From Lyngbya sp. HA4199-MV5 (lineage in GTDB: Bacteria > Cyanobacteriota > Cyanobacteriia > Leptolyngbyales > Leptolyngbyaceae): DNA of 59,782 bases. A program made the position numbers and the translations under genes. Shown piece after piece: positions 8,151-19,183 of the stretch (the first letter of the stretch is position 1; every line of letters starts with the position of its first letter). The notes under the pieces were generated by a model. That model was not told the origin of the DNA and made no database searches. It saw nothing but the letters and a program-made list of their open reading frames with translations. Location: NCBI GenBank assembly GCA_019359375.1, contig JAHHHL010000040.1, positions 1 to 59,782 on the forward strand, written 5' to 3'.

Positions 8151-11100
8151 TTAGTTGTTAGAACTTGGTTGAATGAGCTGAACAATCTGTTTAAATTGGA
8201 AGTTGTGAACCAAACGATCGAGTCCGGTTGACAGAGTGGAATAAGCTTGAGGAATTTGCTTAATTAAGTGAGACGCTTCATCATCATCGCAATGTTGAGC
8301 CGCTTGTTGGAGAGCAGCAAGCCAATCTGCTGGCATCACCTTTAAATCGTCAGGCGTTAGAACCAGGGGCTGAGCGCGCCCTGCACTGGTCATGGAAGTG
8401 AGTGAACTGTCTGCGGGCACGGCATTGCTTTCCGGTTGCTCTTCGTACACATAGAGCAACCCTAAATGTTCTGCCATTTTGGTAAATAGCTCGTCCTCTT
8501 TAAAGGGTTTGCTGAGGTAGTCGTTACAGCCAGCCGCGAGGGCAGTGGTGCGATCGGTGCAAGAGGCTTGAGCCGTCAACGCAATGATGGCGATCGACTG
8601 TCCTTCAGGGGTAGAGCGAATCGTTTGAGTGGCTTCATAGCCATCAACCTTTGGCATCCGAATATCCATCCACACGAGATGGGGATGCCACTGTGCCGTA
8701 AGGGCGATCGCCTCTTCTCCGTTGCAGGCTTGACGCACGTCTAACCCTAGCTGCGTCAACAGTTTCACCAACAGCCGACGATTTTCAGCCTGATCATCTA
8801 CCACTAAAATGCGGTAGAGCGGTTGACCGGGAGCCAGTCCAAGAATACGCTGCTGCGTTTTAGGCAACGGCACCTCTGCGGCGTGGGCAATTTGAATAGG
8901 GATGGTAACCCGAAACGTACTGCCCTGACCTAGAGTACTGCTGCCTGTCAGAGTTCCCCCCATTAGTTGCACAAAGCGACGGCTAATCGTCAAGCCTAAG
9001 CCTGTACCGTCGATTAACGTTTTTCCGGCTTGAGCCTGTGTAAAGGCATCAAAGATTGTTTCGAGTTCAGTGGTCGCAATGCCAACGCCCGTGTCTTCGA
9101 CTTCAAAGAGAAGGGTGTGGGGTGTGGGGTGTGGGGTGTGGGGTGTAGGGGGTAGGGTGTGGGGTGTGGAGGGTAGGGTGTGGGTTTGATCAGAATTCTC
9201 CGTGTCCCCGTGTATCCGTGTCTCCGTGTCCTCTCCTGCCTCCTGCCTCCTGCCTTCTGCCTCTTGTATGCTTACGCGCAGAATTACACTGCCTGTTTCG
9301 GTGAACTTAATGGCGTTGCCGAGCAAATTGATTAACACCTGACGGAGTTTGTTGGGGTCGGTGTTGATGTATCGCGGTAGATTATCTGTAATGTCAAGGT
9401 TAAACTGTAAGCCTTTGGTTTCTGCTTTGAGCCGGAGCATTTCCCACAGCGATCGCAGCAGGTCAATCACATCAAAATTGCTTTGATCAAAGGTGATGCG
9501 ATCGGCTTCAATTTTGGATAAATCCAGCACATCGTTGATCAGGGTCAACAGGTGTTCACCACTACGATGAATAATTTCGATGTACTCCTGCTGTTCTGGA
9601 GCAAAAGACGCATCGTGGTTCATGACCTGGGTAAAGCCTAAGATCACATTCAGGGGTGTGCGTAATTCGTGGCTCATGTTTGCCAGGAAAACGCTTTTGG
9701 CTCGATTTGCGACCTCTGCCGCTTCTTTTGCCCGTTGCAGTTCCAGTTCGACCTGTTTGCGCTCAGTAATATCTTTGTGCGTGCCAATCATGCGTAAGGG
9801 TGTGCCCTGAGCATCGTGAGCTGCTACTTTGCCGTAATCAGCAATCCATTTCCATGCCCCCGCTTTAGTGCGAACACGGTAATCGAAAGAATAGGGCACT
9901 GAACTGTCTTGCATGTGGGCATTGAGAATATCGAGCACCCAGGCTTGATCATCGGGATGGGTTAAAGACTCCCAGGTTGCCAAACTATTGGGTAATTCGC
10001 CCACTTCGTAGCCCAGCATATGCATGTATTGGGGGCTAAAATAAACCTCGTTTGTGGCAATGTTCCAATCCCACAGTCCATCGCCGGAGGCTTCTAGTGC
10101 CAGTTGCAAGCGTTCTTCGCTTTTTTGCAGTGCAATTTCGGCTTGATGTTGCAGGGTAATATCGATCGCCACCCCTCCGACCAACACCCGTCCTGAATCA
10201 CCTGGCAACGAAAATTTGTAGACGAGAAAATCGCCCAGAGTGCCATCTGAGCGAGGCGCAATTTCGACCGTTTCAACAATCTGCTGCGATCGGGCGACGG
10301 CTTGGATATTGTCTAGAAATTGTTGAGCAATTTCAAGCGGATAAAGCTCAAACACCGATCGACCGATCAAATCAGTTGTAGGCACCTGAAACGTGCGGTA
10401 GTAAGTCTGGCTCACATAGACCATCACGCCATTGGCATCAGTAATCCAGGCAGCAGCAGGGCTGTGATCCATAAATGCCTGGAAGCGAGCCTCACTTTCT
10501 CGCAGGGCCTCTTCTGCCTGCTGGCGCTCTGCCTCAATCCGCTTGCGATCGCTAATATCTTCAACAATGTACGAAAAGCGCGGCGGTTGACCGGGAAGTG
10601 TGGCAATCGAGCAAACCGTTGCCGATAACCATGCTTGCCCATTTAACGTTTGCTTATCTATCGTTTGCCCATCTAACATTTGGTGGAGATACTCAAACCG
10701 GACTGGCGCTTGTGTTTGTTGTGCTTCCTGGTAGTAACGGAGCCAAAGCTCTAAGTGCGGTTTGGATACACCCATTGCACTGGCAAATTGATGGCGCATC
10801 GCCTCTGATGTCGTGCCAAAGAACTTAGCAGTTGTTGGGTTATCTGAAATGTGTAGAATGTCGTCCTCATGCAGTTCCACAATCCCCATCAGCATGGAGC
10901 TACTGTCAAAAAAGCTGCGCAGGGTTGCTTCGCTTTGGCGCAACGCTTGTTCAGAGGCTTTGCGATCGCTGATATCTAATGCCGTGCCAAACAAGCGGGT
11001 AATGTGTCCTTGCTCATCCCGCAAAGCTCTGCCTTTCGCTTCCATATAGCCGATGGTGCCGTCAGTGCAGAAAAACCGTAGATCAACTTCATAAGGGATG

Positions 11101-13241
11101 CCGTTTTCAGTCGCTTGTTTGATGCAGGCTTCCAGCAACTCGCGATCGTCAGGATGAATGTAGTCGAAGTGTTCAGCGTAGCCTGGTTCTGGGTTGACGG
11201 GATCAAAGCCAAACATGCGAAACAGTTCTTCTGACCAGGCAATTTGTTGCGTCAGGAGATCCAATTCCCAACTGCCCACATGAGCCACCCGTTGAGCCTC
11301 AAGCAGGTTGGCTTCACTTTTGCGGAGTTGCGCTTCCATCTGTTTGCGCGTTGTAATGTCTTGAATCTGAGCAATCAGGTGGAGTGGCTTTCCCTGTTCA
11401 TCCCGCACCAGAGATTCATTTAAAAGAACCCAAACGACATGTCCCTGCTTGTGAAAATAGCGTTTCTCCATTTGGTAGGTGGAGATCTCTCCTGCTATGA
11501 GCTGCTGTACATAGTTGAGATCCGCTGCTAAATCATCGGGATGAGTGAGGTCTTGAAATGTTGCTGTCAGTAATGCGTCTTGGGTGTAACCGACAATTTG
11601 ACAGAGGGCAGGGTTAACTTTAAGCCAGTGCCCGTCAAGCGCGACGATCGCCATCCCGATGGAAGCATCTTCAAACGCATGGCGAAACTGTTCTTCAGTA
11701 TTGCGTAACGCGGCTTCAATACGTCTGCGTTCTTGTTCAGCCTGCTTGCGATCGCTAATATCGTTAGCAATGCCTAAAAAACCAGTTACATTTGCGGCAG
11801 CATCGTGCAGTGGTGTCACCGAAAGCATTACCGGAAACCGAGAGCCGTCTTTGCGAAGATAGGTCCATTCGCATTCTTCTACTTCTCCCCGCTGCGCTTT
11901 TGCCACAAAGACTTCAAAACCCGGTGCAATCTCAACGCCTAATTCTTGGGAGAGAAGCTGAGCACGCACCACCACTTCTTGCGGCTCGTGAATGATGGCA
12001 GGAGTCAATTTACCAACCATTTCTGTGGCAGAGTAGCCCAGCATTTTTTCGGCACCCGCATTAAAGCTGGTGATGGTGCCCTCGATCGTGGTTGAAATGA
12101 TGCTGTAGTTGGCACTATTGAGAATGGCGTTCTGCAAGATTAAAGTTTGCTGTAATTGGCGCTCTGCTTGTTCTCGCTTGAATAGCTCCCGTTGTAGGCG
12201 ATCGTTGGTTCCTCTGTCTGCTTCAAGTTGCTGTTCTAAGTAGTCATTAGCCTGCTGTAATGCTTCCTCAGCACGCCTTCTTCTCAAATCAATGCGGTTG
12301 AGTAACTGGGCATTCCAACTGACCAATCCGGCAAAGACCAGGATGTTTAGGGCACTGGCTAAGGCTGCTTCGACCTCTTTGCTATAAAACTGCACCTGAT
12401 AACCCAACAAAGAAAAGCTACCGGCTAAAAAAGGCAGGGCGATCGCAAAGGGCAAAAGCCGCCGCATCATTAAGCTTCCGGCTCCACTGCTGGTTAGGAG
12501 CGGCATCAACCCACGATCGGGCAGGGCGCACAACATTGCCACACTGAGTATTTGAAATGCGATCGCCGTATACAGCGCCATCCCGGTATAGGAGCCTGCT
12601 GTATAAAAGTAAACACTGCCGTAAACGTGCCCCAGTAACCCGATAAAGCTAATTAACCAGACGAGGAGTACCATGCCTTGCGCCAACCCAATGGGGATAG
12701 AGCGACGGTACGAGTTTGATCGGCTCATTAGCATCAGTGCCAGCCCAGTGAGCAGAAAGGCGACGGCTGTATTGGGAGCCATTCGCCCGGGTACTGCTAA
12801 ACTACCGACGGGTTCTGGTTGGAGCATCCAAAGTTGGTCAATGCCTAAATTGAGCTTGAACCCATACTCAATCAGTGTCAGAAGGGCGATCGGTGTCATG
12901 AAAAAGGCAAGGTTAAAGCTGACCAATTGAATGCGTTTAGAGTGCTGCCATTGCCGACCGCTTAAAGCAACCGAAGCGCTCGTTTGCTGGTGCCACAGCC
13001 ACAAACTACACCCACTGAGAATGAAGCACAACGCGGCATTGAACTTCATGGTAGGTAAATAAGGCAGCAGCATTTTGAGTGTCGAAAGATCAAAAACCCA
13101 ACCCAAAATGACACCGAAACCAATCAAAATGACGACAAGGCTGAGCTTTTTGGAGAGCGATCGAGCAAAGCTTAGCCCCGGCATCGCTGCGATCGATGCA
13201 GTTAAAGCAGTGGGTGATTGGTGTTCAGTGGGTTCTGGCAT
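8151..13241 (-). CDS. Membrane multi-PAS hybrid sensor histidine kinase
   Basis: 1696 residues. About eight hydrophobic segments in the first 310 residues form a membrane sensor region, followed by a coiled coil (about 315-365) and roughly six PAS/PAC repeats (about 365-1165, many ending in ITERK or ISDRK). The kinase core follows, with H1191 in [16 protein letters not shown]-box [12 protein letters not shown] and G-box GTGLGLTIS. The receiver domain has phospho-acceptor D1526 in [15 protein letters not shown], and a helical tail of about 110 residues follows. Residues 1326-1376, between the N-box strand and the EVEDTGVGI box, are translated repeat DNA. Start at 13241 gives MPEPTEHQ. The ligand cannot be inferred; the PAS array suggests integration of several signals. 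Probably pairs with the downstream receiver-kinase. Confidence 0.9.
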   Translation of the reverse strand: MPEPTEHQSPTALTASIAAMPGLSFARSLSKKLSLVVILIGFGVILGWVFDLSTLKMLLPYLPTMKFNAALCFILSGCSLWLWHQQTSASVALSGRQWQHSKRIQLVSFNLAFFMTPIALLTLIEYGFKLNLGIDQLWMLQPEPVGSLAVPGRMAPNTAVAFLLTGLALMLMSRSNSYRRSIPIGLAQGMVLLVWLISFIGLLGHVYGSVYFYTAGSYTGMALYTAIAFQILSVAMLCALPDRGLMPLLTSSGAGSLMMRRLLPFAIALPFLAGSFSLLGYQVQFYSKEVEAALASALNILVFAGLVSWNAQLLNRIDLRRRRAEEALQQANDYLEQQLEADRGTNDRLQRELFKREQAERQLQQTLILQNAILNSANYSIISTTIEGTITSFNAGAEKMLGYSATEMVGKLTPAIIHEPQEVVVRAQLLSQELGVEIAPGFEVFVAKAQRGEVEECEWTYLRKDGSRFPVMLSVTPLHDAAANVTGFLGIANDISDRKQAEQERRRIEAALRNTEEQFRHAFEDASIGMAIVALDGHWLKVNPALCQIVGYTQDALLTATFQDLTHPDDLAADLNYVQQLIAGEISTYQMEKRYFHKQGHVVWVLLNESLVRDEQGKPLHLIAQIQDITTRKQMEAQLRKSEANLLEAQRVAHVGSWELDLLTQQIAWSEELFRMFGFDPVNPEPGYAEHFDYIHPDDRELLEACIKQATENGIPYEVDLRFFCTDGTIGYMEAKGRALRDEQGHITRLFGTALDISDRKASEQALRQSEATLRSFFDSSSMLMGIVELHEDDILHISDNPTTAKFFGTTSEAMRHQFASAMGVSKPHLELWLRYYQEAQQTQAPVRFEYLHQMLDGQTIDKQTLNGQAWLSATVCSIATLPGQPPRFSYIVEDISDRKRIEAERQQAEEALRESEARFQAFMDHSPAAAWITDANGVMVYVSQTYYRTFQVPTTDLIGRSVFELYPLEIAQQFLDNIQAVARSQQIVETVEIAPRSDGTLGDFLVYKFSLPGDSGRVLVGGVAIDITLQHQAEIALQKSEERLQLALEASGDGLWDWNIATNEVYFSPQYMHMLGYEVGELPNSLATWESLTHPDDQAWVLDILNAHMQDSSVPYSFDYRVRTKAGAWKWIADYGKVAAHDAQGTPLRMIGTHKDITERKQVELELQRAKEAAEVANRAKSVFLANMSHELRTPLNVILGFTQVMNHDASFAPEQQEYIEIIHRSGEHLLTLINDVLDLSKIEADRITFDQSNFDVIDLLRSLWEMLRLKAETKGLQFNLDITDNLPRYINTDPNKLRQVLINLLGNAIKFTETGSVILRVSIQEAEGRRQEAGEDTETRIHGDTENSDQTHTLPSTPHTLPPTPHTPHPTPHTLLFEVEDTGVGIATTELETIFDAFTQAQAGKTLIDGTGLGLTISRRFVQLMGGTLTGSSTLGQGSTFRVTIPIQIAHAAEVPLPKTQQRILGLAPGQPLYRILVVDDQAENRRLLVKLLTQLGLDVRQACNGEEAIALTAQWHPHLVWMDIRMPKVDGYEATQTIRSTPEGQSIAIIALTAQASCTDRTTALAAGCNDYLSKPFKEDELFTKMAEHLGLLYVYEEQPESNAVPADSSLTSMTSAGRAQPLVLTPDDLKVMPADWLAALQQAAQHCDDDEASHLIKQIPQAYSTLSTGLDRLVHNFQFKQIVQLIQPSSNN
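9114..9266 (-). repeat. Heptamer repeat tract inside the kinase ATPase domain
   Basis: About 153 bases: a GGGGTGT heptamer run at about 9113-9175 (read as [14 protein letters not shown]) and a CTGCCTC/CTGCCTT run at about 9235-9263 (read as [10 protein letters not shown]), joined by a stretch reading [14 protein letters not shown]. It starts and ends in frame with the kinase. Two quite different heptamer families lie side by side here, as in radA. Confidence 0.8.
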
Positions 13242-13451
13242 AGGAGTTGTAAGCTGACTCGGTGAAAGCCAAGCGGCTGAAATGACACTCGTTCATTTAA
13301 ATAGGGTTCCCAATCGGTGTACGTGGTTTTATGACCGCAAAACTTTATCGAACCGAATGCCGTTGACTTCAACCAGTAATTCAGCGATCGTGGTGCTCAG
13401 TCATGCTCCGCCTCTGCACCCACTTGAGGGTTTACTCTCCTCATCGATTGC

Positions 13452-13582
13452 CTAGAGCGCGTCATCAATTCAGCTCGAAACCTTGCGGTGTCAGCATGGT
13501 CGCACCCGTCCCGACACACAAAGCTAGGAACTGGAACCCTTGCTGCAAGGTATGTATAGTCGTAATTGATGACAGCCCCTAG
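13452..13582 (+). mobile_element. MITE-like element A, copy 2 (131 bp)
   Basis: Same length and orientation as the copy at 5935. The right end (TAATTGATGACAGCCCCTAG) is identical to copy 1. The left end has drifted to CTAGAGCGCGTCATCAATTC. The internal CTAGGAACTGGAACCCTTGC matches the inner repeat of copy 1. It lies in the 840-base gap between the large kinase and the PRC-barrel gene; this gap also holds element B (13799-13997) and a palindromic element (14014-14086), and otherwise nothing I recognise. Confidence 0.8.
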
Positions 13583-13798
13583 ACTTTGCAGTCATCCCAG
13601 TCAATGGTCGATCGCATCTGGCACAGCGTCGTCAGTGCTGCGTTTAAGTCCTGCGACCTCGCTCACAACTCGAATGGTATTGAGCAGTGGTTGTGCTTGA
13701 AAAACTAAAACAACTTCGATTTTTTCTTGTACAGGCAAACGGACGTTAGCCCCTTCAAAAGACTAAACGTTCGATCTTACGTCTTGTGTGTAGTTCCT

Positions 13799-13997
13799 GA
13801 TTGACTGACAAAAATCTTGAAAGGCTGGTCGCTTCGTTGCTCACCCGCCCGTGATTAAAATCCGGGCTCATGGTGCGAAACCCGTTAAAACGGGTTGTCA
13901 GGCGCTTCTAGTCCTCTTAAGAGACTTCCTGCCATCAGCCCAAGCTTTCAGTGCAGGGCGGTTCAAGGACTCGCTCAAAGATTTGTCAGTCAACCAG
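13799..13997. mobile_element. Non-coding element B with inverted ends and flanking direct repeats
   Basis: The ends are inverted repeats: GATTGACTGACAAAAATCTTG on the left and, read as complement, CTGGTTGACTGACAAATCTT on the right. The element is flanked by an 11-base direct repeat GTGTAGTTCCT at 13788-13798 and 13998-14008 (9 bases if CT is counted in the ends), which looks like a target duplication. The inside has three hairpins: GCCCG...CGGGC near 13848, AACCCGTTAAAACGGGTT near 13879, and CTCTTAAGAG near 13914. No open frame. I found no second copy in the window. It could be a MITE or the decayed end of an IS; the hairpins also recall structured IS200/IS605-type ends, but that is a guess. 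Confidence 0.6.
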
Positions 13998-14013
13998 GTG
14001 TAGTTCCTAAATT

Positions 14014-14086
14014 TCTGCAGGGACGTTACATGTAACGTCCCTGCAGACAGGAAGTGGTTCAGGTTTAATTAATCCACGATCCTTAG
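14014..14086 (-). repeat. Palindromic repeat element C, copy 1
   Basis: Contains a perfect 32-base palindrome at 14015-14046, centred on GGACGTTACATGTAACGTCC, plus about 40 conserved bases on one side (GACAGGAAGTG.TTCAGGT, AATTAATCCACGAT). The other copy is at 38549-38621. Here the element touches the end of the PRC-barrel gene: the TAA stop is part of the shared sequence. In RNA the palindrome would be a strong hairpin and could act as a terminator or 3' stabiliser, though no T-run follows. Similar palindromes are dispersed in many cyanobacterial genomes. Confidence 0.8.
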
Positions 14087-15048
14087 TAGCCTTCTTCTTC
14101 GTACTCAGGAGCTTTTGTTTTCTCAGGAATGTTAATGCGGGGAGCCTGGTAGGGTGGTAAGGGCTTTTGCGCCTCATCTTCCCAAGCATCACCGTCTAGA
14201 TCTTCATCTTCGTAGTCGGCTTCTGGGTAAGGACGCTGGGGTTCTGGACGTGCGGCATAGAGATCGCGGGCAGGCGAGGCTTCACTCCAGTTGTCTTCTT
14301 CTTCCTCATCGTAGTAGAGCGACTCAGCCCGACGTTGGGGTTGCCGTAACTGAGGACGTGAGTTGTTCCAGTTGTCGTCATCCCACGTTTCCTGGATAGC
14401 AGGCTCTTTTTGACGAACGGGTGTGGCGATCGGGGTACGCAAGCCAGTGCCAAGCTGGTTATCAGCACGAACCGGGGCAACGTAGGTATCTTCTTCGTCG
14501 CGCTCCCAGGGAGGACTGCCAATGCCAAGACGTTCCAAGACACCGACCGATAATTGCAGCAGGCGTTCTTCCGAGCCTTCAAACACAATCAGGCGATCGG
14601 GTCCGCTGCTCACCACTTCGTCTACGGACAATTCGTAGGTGCTGACCACCTGATCGGGAATGAGGGGTAGTCCGATCGATGCAAGGATTAAAGAGGTGAC
14701 TTTGCCGTTATCGATATCAAACTTAAAGCCGCGCACTTTGCCCAGCAGTTCGCCTGTTTCGGTGACGACTTCGCAGTTAATCAGACTGCTGTAGGTCTCG
14801 ACATCAATATCTTCAATGACATCATCGTTGTCCACCAGAATGACATCCCCGATCTGTCGGATACTGCTCAGCAGCATGGGCTGAGGCGTGCCGTAAAGTA
14901 GATTGGGGCGCAGGCTGAGGGCAACCACTTCTTGCTGGTCAATGTCTACCCAAAGCTGACTGACGACACCCAGCTTTTTGCCCGTATCGCGGGTAATCAC
15001 CTGTGTCCCAAGAAGGTCTGAGCGTTGGCGGATCTCTTCAAATGCCAT
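14083..15048 (-). CDS. PRC-barrel domain protein, double barrel with acidic tail
   Basis: Start chosen at 15048 (MAFEEIRQRSDLLGTQVITR) because it matches the usual N-terminus of the cyanobacterial family and has AGGA about 11 bases upstream; the frame itself opens earlier, at 15135. The protein is 321 residues. Two PRC-barrel units are visible: LLGTQVITRDTGKKLGVVSQ and INCEVVTETGELLGKVRGF, about 80 residues apart. The rest is a disordered, strongly acidic tail (YDEEEEDNW, DYEDEDLDGDAWEDE) ending in EYEEEGY. PRC barrels occur in photosynthetic reaction-centre H subunits and in RNA-processing proteins; the role of this cyanobacterial form is unknown. It lies 96 bases downstream of smc and may share its transcript. 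Confidence 0.85.
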   Translation of the reverse strand: MAFEEIRQRSDLLGTQVITRDTGKKLGVVSQLWVDIDQQEVVALSLRPNLLYGTPQPMLLSSIRQIGDVILVDNDDVIEDIDVETYSSLINCEVVTETGELLGKVRGFKFDIDNGKVTSLILASIGLPLIPDQVVSTYELSVDEVVSSGPDRLIVFEGSEERLLQLSVGVLERLGIGSPPWERDEEDTYVAPVRADNQLGTGLRTPIATPVRQKEPAIQETWDDDNWNNSRPQLRQPQRRAESLYYDEEEEDNWSEASPARDLYAARPEPQRPYPEADYEDEDLDGDAWEDEAQKPLPPYQAPRINIPEKTKAPEYEEEGY

Positions 15049-15144
15049 TATGGGTCGAATCCTGATTCGCAAATCCTGATTATGAACAAGCTGGTTACTA
15101 TCAAACTGATCACTATAAAAGCATATAGTGGTCAAATCATACAG

Positions 15145-18100
15145 CTATAGGGAGGCACTCTGTGGCAAGAGGTTAATCCCTAAAACCTGAGTGTAGGCTC
15201 CTCGTGCTTGAGTCACCCCGATCGTTCGATCGGCAGACTCAATCATCGGTCGTCGCAGACTCACCACGAGAAACTGCGCTTCCTGTGCTTGCTGTCTGAT
15301 CATTCTAGCTAATCGCTCTACGTTTGCCCCATCCAAAAACATATCCACTTCGTCAAACGCGTAAAAGGGCGAGGGACGGTAGCGCTGGAGGGCAAAGATA
15401 AAGCTGAGTGCGGTGAGCGATTTTTCACCCCCAGACATGGAGGCGAGACGTTGCACGGGCTTTCCTTTAGGATGAGCCACCAGATTCAAACCGCCGTTGA
15501 AGGGATCTTGTGGATCCTCGAGCTGGAGATGACCATCCCCGTCTGAAAGAGTGGCAAAGATGGACTGGAAGTTGAGGTTAACAGCATCGAAGGCTTCTTT
15601 GAAGGCACGTTGACGCAGCGTGGTGAAATTCTCGATACGCAGAAGGAGTTCGGTGCGCTCTTCTTGCAGGGTTTGGAGCTTTTCGGTGAGTTCTTCGAGA
15701 CGCGCCTGGGTGCGATCGTACTCTTCTAACGCCAGCATGTTCACAGGCTCCATCGCCTGAAGGCGCTTCTGGAGCGATCGCAGTTCGTGCTGCAATTCCA
15801 CCAGATCACGGGTTGCCGTCTCCGGGATTTCTGGCAAGGGATCGGGCAGATCGGGCTGCTGTGCCTCTAATTGGACAGTAAGTTCGCTCAATTCGGCTCG
15901 ACGTGCCTGTTGGGTTTCCTCTAGCTTTTGCTGCTGCCAGGTGATCTGCTGCTGCTGGGTTTGTTGGTCACGTAGTTGGCGTTCGGCGCGATCGCGAGTT
16001 TGCTTCTCCAGTCCTAGTCGCTGTTCTAACGCTGCTAAAGCCGCCTGCGTTTCGCCCATTTGCGCCTGCAAAGCGGACTGCTGACTGCTGACCGCTGACT
16101 GCTCTTGAATCTGCGTGGTTTGCTGTGCCCGATACTCCTGTAAACGCTCCTGCCCCTGCTGGACTTTTTCCTGGGATCGCTGGCGCTGATTCTCTAAATC
16201 TTGCAGCCGTTGCTCGATCGATCGCACCGCCAGTTCCCGTTGCGAGAGGTCAGCTTCTTGAGCGCGAAGAGCGGTTTGGATCTGCTGCCATTCACTGTGG
16301 GATTGGGATTGCTCTAACTCTGCCAGGGTTTGTCGCAAGGACTGTAGCTGCTGCTCCTGGGTCGGAATCTCGGTTTCCAGGGTTCGTAGGCGCGTTTGGG
16401 CGATCGCCAGCTCTTGCGTATTTTGAGCTAGCTGGGCTTGTACCTGCGTAAGGGTCGTGGTGAGCGTTTGAAGCTCAGTCTCCAGTTGCTTCGTTTGAAG
16501 CTGTGCCTCGCGGTGCTGCTGTCGGACTTCTGCCAATGCTTGAGTGCGTTCTTTGGTCAGTTGGGTGGCTCGCTGGATGCTGTGGTCGCAGCGTTCGAGG
16601 ATGCGATCGATCTCGTGCAGGCGATCGCGCAGAGCAATGACTTCCGCTGATTCAGTCGCTTCAACCGTCCCAAAATGGATGGCTTGGCGCTGGCTGGTGC
16701 TGCCACCCGTCATGGCTCCGCTGGTTTCGAGGAGTTCGCCATCCAGGGTGACAATGCGGTGCTGCCCCATGTGCCGACGCGCATCACTCAGGGTTGCAAA
16801 GACAAGGGTGGTGCCGAAGACGTAGGCGAACACGTTGCGGTAGCGATCGTCAAACTCGACGAGGTTCACGGCGTAATCAACACAGCCAGAGAGCGATCGC
16901 ACGCCGCCCGATGGCATTCGTCCCGCCTGAATTTTGTTGAGCGGCAGAAAGGTGGCACGTCCGGCACGCTTTTGTTTGAGGATTTCAATGCCAGCCGCCG
17001 CCGTGGCATCATCTTCTACGACTAAATTTCCTAACCGCGCACCTGCGGCAGTTTCCAATGCCAACTGGTAGCGGGGATCAACCCGTCCCAACTGAGCGAC
17101 CAAGCCACAAACACCCGTCAGCCCCATTTGCAGAATGACCTGAGTGGCATGGGTGCCTTGAGCTTCCTGAATCGCCTGGGTTTGGGCTTCGAGCTTGTCC
17201 AGTCGGCGCTGCTTTTCGCGCTGTTCGTGCAGCAGTCGCGTCTGGGTTTCTTGCTGAATCTGGAGTTCTTGCTCGGCAGCAGACAGACTTTGGGCGATCG
17301 TCTGGATCTGCTCCTGTGCGGCAATCAACCGTGCTTCGACCGCTTCTTTTTGAGCTTGTTGCTCCACCAAACGCTGCTGGTGTGTTTCTACCGTTTGCGT
17401 CTGTTCTTGAATCTGCCTCTCTAGCTGACGAGTGCGTTCCTGGAGTTGCGCTTGCTCCGTCCGTTGGGGTTCCAGGGTATCGACAAGGGTTTCAATGTGG
17501 TGATGCAGGGTGGTTTGCTCTTGCACCCAGGCTTCGGCACTGGCGGCAGAGGCGTTTGCGGCTTCACGGCTTTGCTCCAGGATTTGACGCGCCTGATCGC
17601 GATCGTGCTGGCAGGTGGTAAACTGTTGCGCTTCGGTGGTGTGCTGCTGGGTGAGGGTGTCGATCGCCTGCAAATGCTCCTGAAGCTCCCGCTGAGTTTG
17701 CGCCAGTTTTGCTGCCGTGTCTCGACTGGCTGCCTGCAAATCATGCTCTTGCCGTTGCAGTTGGCGGAGCTCTGCCTCGCGGGTTGCCAGGGTAGACTGG
17801 AGCGCAAGCTGTTCGTCTTCGCCCAGGGCACGGACACGGGCATTCAATTGGTCTAACTCAGTCGTAGCCTGCTGGATGGCTGTTGTGAGAGCCGCGAGTT
17901 GAGTCGTCAGATCGGCATGTTCCCGATCGCCCCCGTCAAGCTGTTCCCTGAGCCGTTGAGCACTCTGAAACGACTGCTGATAACGGATAACGATTTCCCA
18001 CTGCTCTTTGGTTTGCAGTTCCAGCCGCAGTTTTTTGTACTTTTCGGCTTTGATGCGATCCTGAGCGAGGCGATCGCGCTGATCAATCAACTCCTTCTCA

Positions 18101-18879
18101 ACGATGTGATAGCGATCTTCGTGATCTTTGACGGCATCCAGCTTTTCTTTTGCCTGGTTGATCTTGCGATCGAAGGTCGCTACGCCTGCCAGTTCATCAA
18201 TAATCTCGCGTCGTTCGCGGGCGTTCATGGAGATGATGCGGGTGACATCCCCTTGCAGCACGACGTTGTAGCCTTCGGGATAGACGCGCAAACGGTTCAA
18301 CTCTTCGTGGAGTTCCGTCAGGGTGCAGGGTTCGCCGTTGATATAGTAGTTGGAGGTGTAGGTGCCCTGCTGGGTGACACGCAGCTTACGGGTAACGCTC
18401 CATTCAGTGCGAATGGGACGCGCCCCATTGCCGTTTTGGGTGTGCCCGTTTTCGGTATGCCCATTCTCAGCATGACCATTATTTTCGTGCCCGTTTTCGG
18501 CGTGTCCATTCAGATGTCCATTGCCATTGGCACCATTCAGTGATTCGTCCAAACGCAAGGAGCCATCGCTGTTGACTTGCCGTTCGATCGCATCCTCTAA
18601 CAATTCCGGCTCGTCAGATAAATCAAAGGTGACAGTGACGCTGGCTTCGACGGTAGAACGACCCCGCGTACTTTGCGTATGGTTCACCAGATCGGGAAGG
18701 CGCTCTGCCCGCATCCCCTTTGACCCAGCTAAACCCAAACAAAACAGCAGCGCATCCAGTAAGTTCGACTTGCCGGAACCGTTGGGTCCAGACACCACTG
18801 TAAACCCCGGCAGCAACGGAATCGGCGTTGTGCCACCAAAGGACTTAAAGTTGGAGAGTTCTAGACGCTTGATGTACAC
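15145..18879 (-). CDS. smc: Chromosome segregation protein SMC
   Basis: ATPase of the bacterial condensin that compacts and helps separate chromosomes. N-terminal ATPase half: MYIKRLELSNFKSFGG with Walker A GPNGSGKS at 31-38. Then long coiled-coil arms, a hinge (about 530-680, with GVCGLVAQLGRVDPRYQLAL and LSDARRHMGQHRIVTLDGEL), the return arm, and the C-terminal half with signature MSGGEKSLTALSFIFALQ and Walker B FYAFDEVDMFLDGANV. At 1244 residues the length is normal for cyanobacteria. One oddity is residues 115-152, a low-complexity insertion of NGHAENGH-type repeats in the N-terminal head domain. ScpA and ScpB genes are not in the window. Confidence 0.96.
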   Translation of the reverse strand: MYIKRLELSNFKSFGGTTPIPLLPGFTVVSGPNGSGKSNLLDALLFCLGLAGSKGMRAERLPDLVNHTQSTRGRSTVEASVTVTFDLSDEPELLEDAIERQVNSDGSLRLDESLNGANGNGHLNGHAENGHENNGHAENGHTENGHTQNGNGARPIRTEWSVTRKLRVTQQGTYTSNYYINGEPCTLTELHEELNRLRVYPEGYNVVLQGDVTRIISMNARERREIIDELAGVATFDRKINQAKEKLDAVKDHEDRYHIVEKELIDQRDRLAQDRIKAEKYKKLRLELQTKEQWEIVIRYQQSFQSAQRLREQLDGGDREHADLTTQLAALTTAIQQATTELDQLNARVRALGEDEQLALQSTLATREAELRQLQRQEHDLQAASRDTAAKLAQTQRELQEHLQAIDTLTQQHTTEAQQFTTCQHDRDQARQILEQSREAANASAASAEAWVQEQTTLHHHIETLVDTLEPQRTEQAQLQERTRQLERQIQEQTQTVETHQQRLVEQQAQKEAVEARLIAAQEQIQTIAQSLSAAEQELQIQQETQTRLLHEQREKQRRLDKLEAQTQAIQEAQGTHATQVILQMGLTGVCGLVAQLGRVDPRYQLALETAAGARLGNLVVEDDATAAAGIEILKQKRAGRATFLPLNKIQAGRMPSGGVRSLSGCVDYAVNLVEFDDRYRNVFAYVFGTTLVFATLSDARRHMGQHRIVTLDGELLETSGAMTGGSTSQRQAIHFGTVEATESAEVIALRDRLHEIDRILERCDHSIQRATQLTKERTQALAEVRQQHREAQLQTKQLETELQTLTTTLTQVQAQLAQNTQELAIAQTRLRTLETEIPTQEQQLQSLRQTLAELEQSQSHSEWQQIQTALRAQEADLSQRELAVRSIEQRLQDLENQRQRSQEKVQQGQERLQEYRAQQTTQIQEQSAVSSQQSALQAQMGETQAALAALEQRLGLEKQTRDRAERQLRDQQTQQQQITWQQQKLEETQQARRAELSELTVQLEAQQPDLPDPLPEIPETATRDLVELQHELRSLQKRLQAMEPVNMLALEEYDRTQARLEELTEKLQTLQEERTELLLRIENFTTLRQRAFKEAFDAVNLNFQSIFATLSDGDGHLQLEDPQDPFNGGLNLVAHPKGKPVQRLASMSGGEKSLTALSFIFALQRYRPSPFYAFDEVDMFLDGANVERLARMIRQQAQEAQFLVVSLRRPMIESADRTIGVTQARGAYTQVLGINLLPQSASL
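18424..18537 (-). repeat. NGH-repeat segment inside smc
   Basis: DNA repeat of about 15-18 bases giving NGHAENGHENNGHAENGH and so on, about 38 residues, between the strand ending SLRLDES and RPIRTEWSVTRK. It is unrelated in sequence to the heptamer tracts. It probably forms a flexible loop on the SMC head; variable loops are tolerated at this position. Confidence 0.75.
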
Positions 18880-19183
18880 CGTGTAGGCAAGCCGTTTAAA
18901 GGAGAAAAGTCAGTGTTCAGTGTAGCCTCTCAGCGATGCTCTGCACGGAAAGATCACGGTTGTCTAAAGATCGCTCATGCTTGCCGCTGGTTGACGATCG
19001 CTGCCAACTCTATTCATAACACTTTTAGAACAAATGTTCTATGGCTTTCTCAGAATTTGTGAGTTTTGTGTGCTGGGGCGATCGCTCCTCTAAACAGCAG
19101 TTCAGTGAGTGTTGGTGCAAGACAACCCGAAGGAGATACAATGCCATAACCGCTGTTGGTATTCGTTTGTGAGTTTCCATGCC

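Noticed and set aside
17899-18543. A 214-residue plus-strand frame opposite smc.
   Set aside because: Antisense shadow of the SMC coding frame; no ribosome site.
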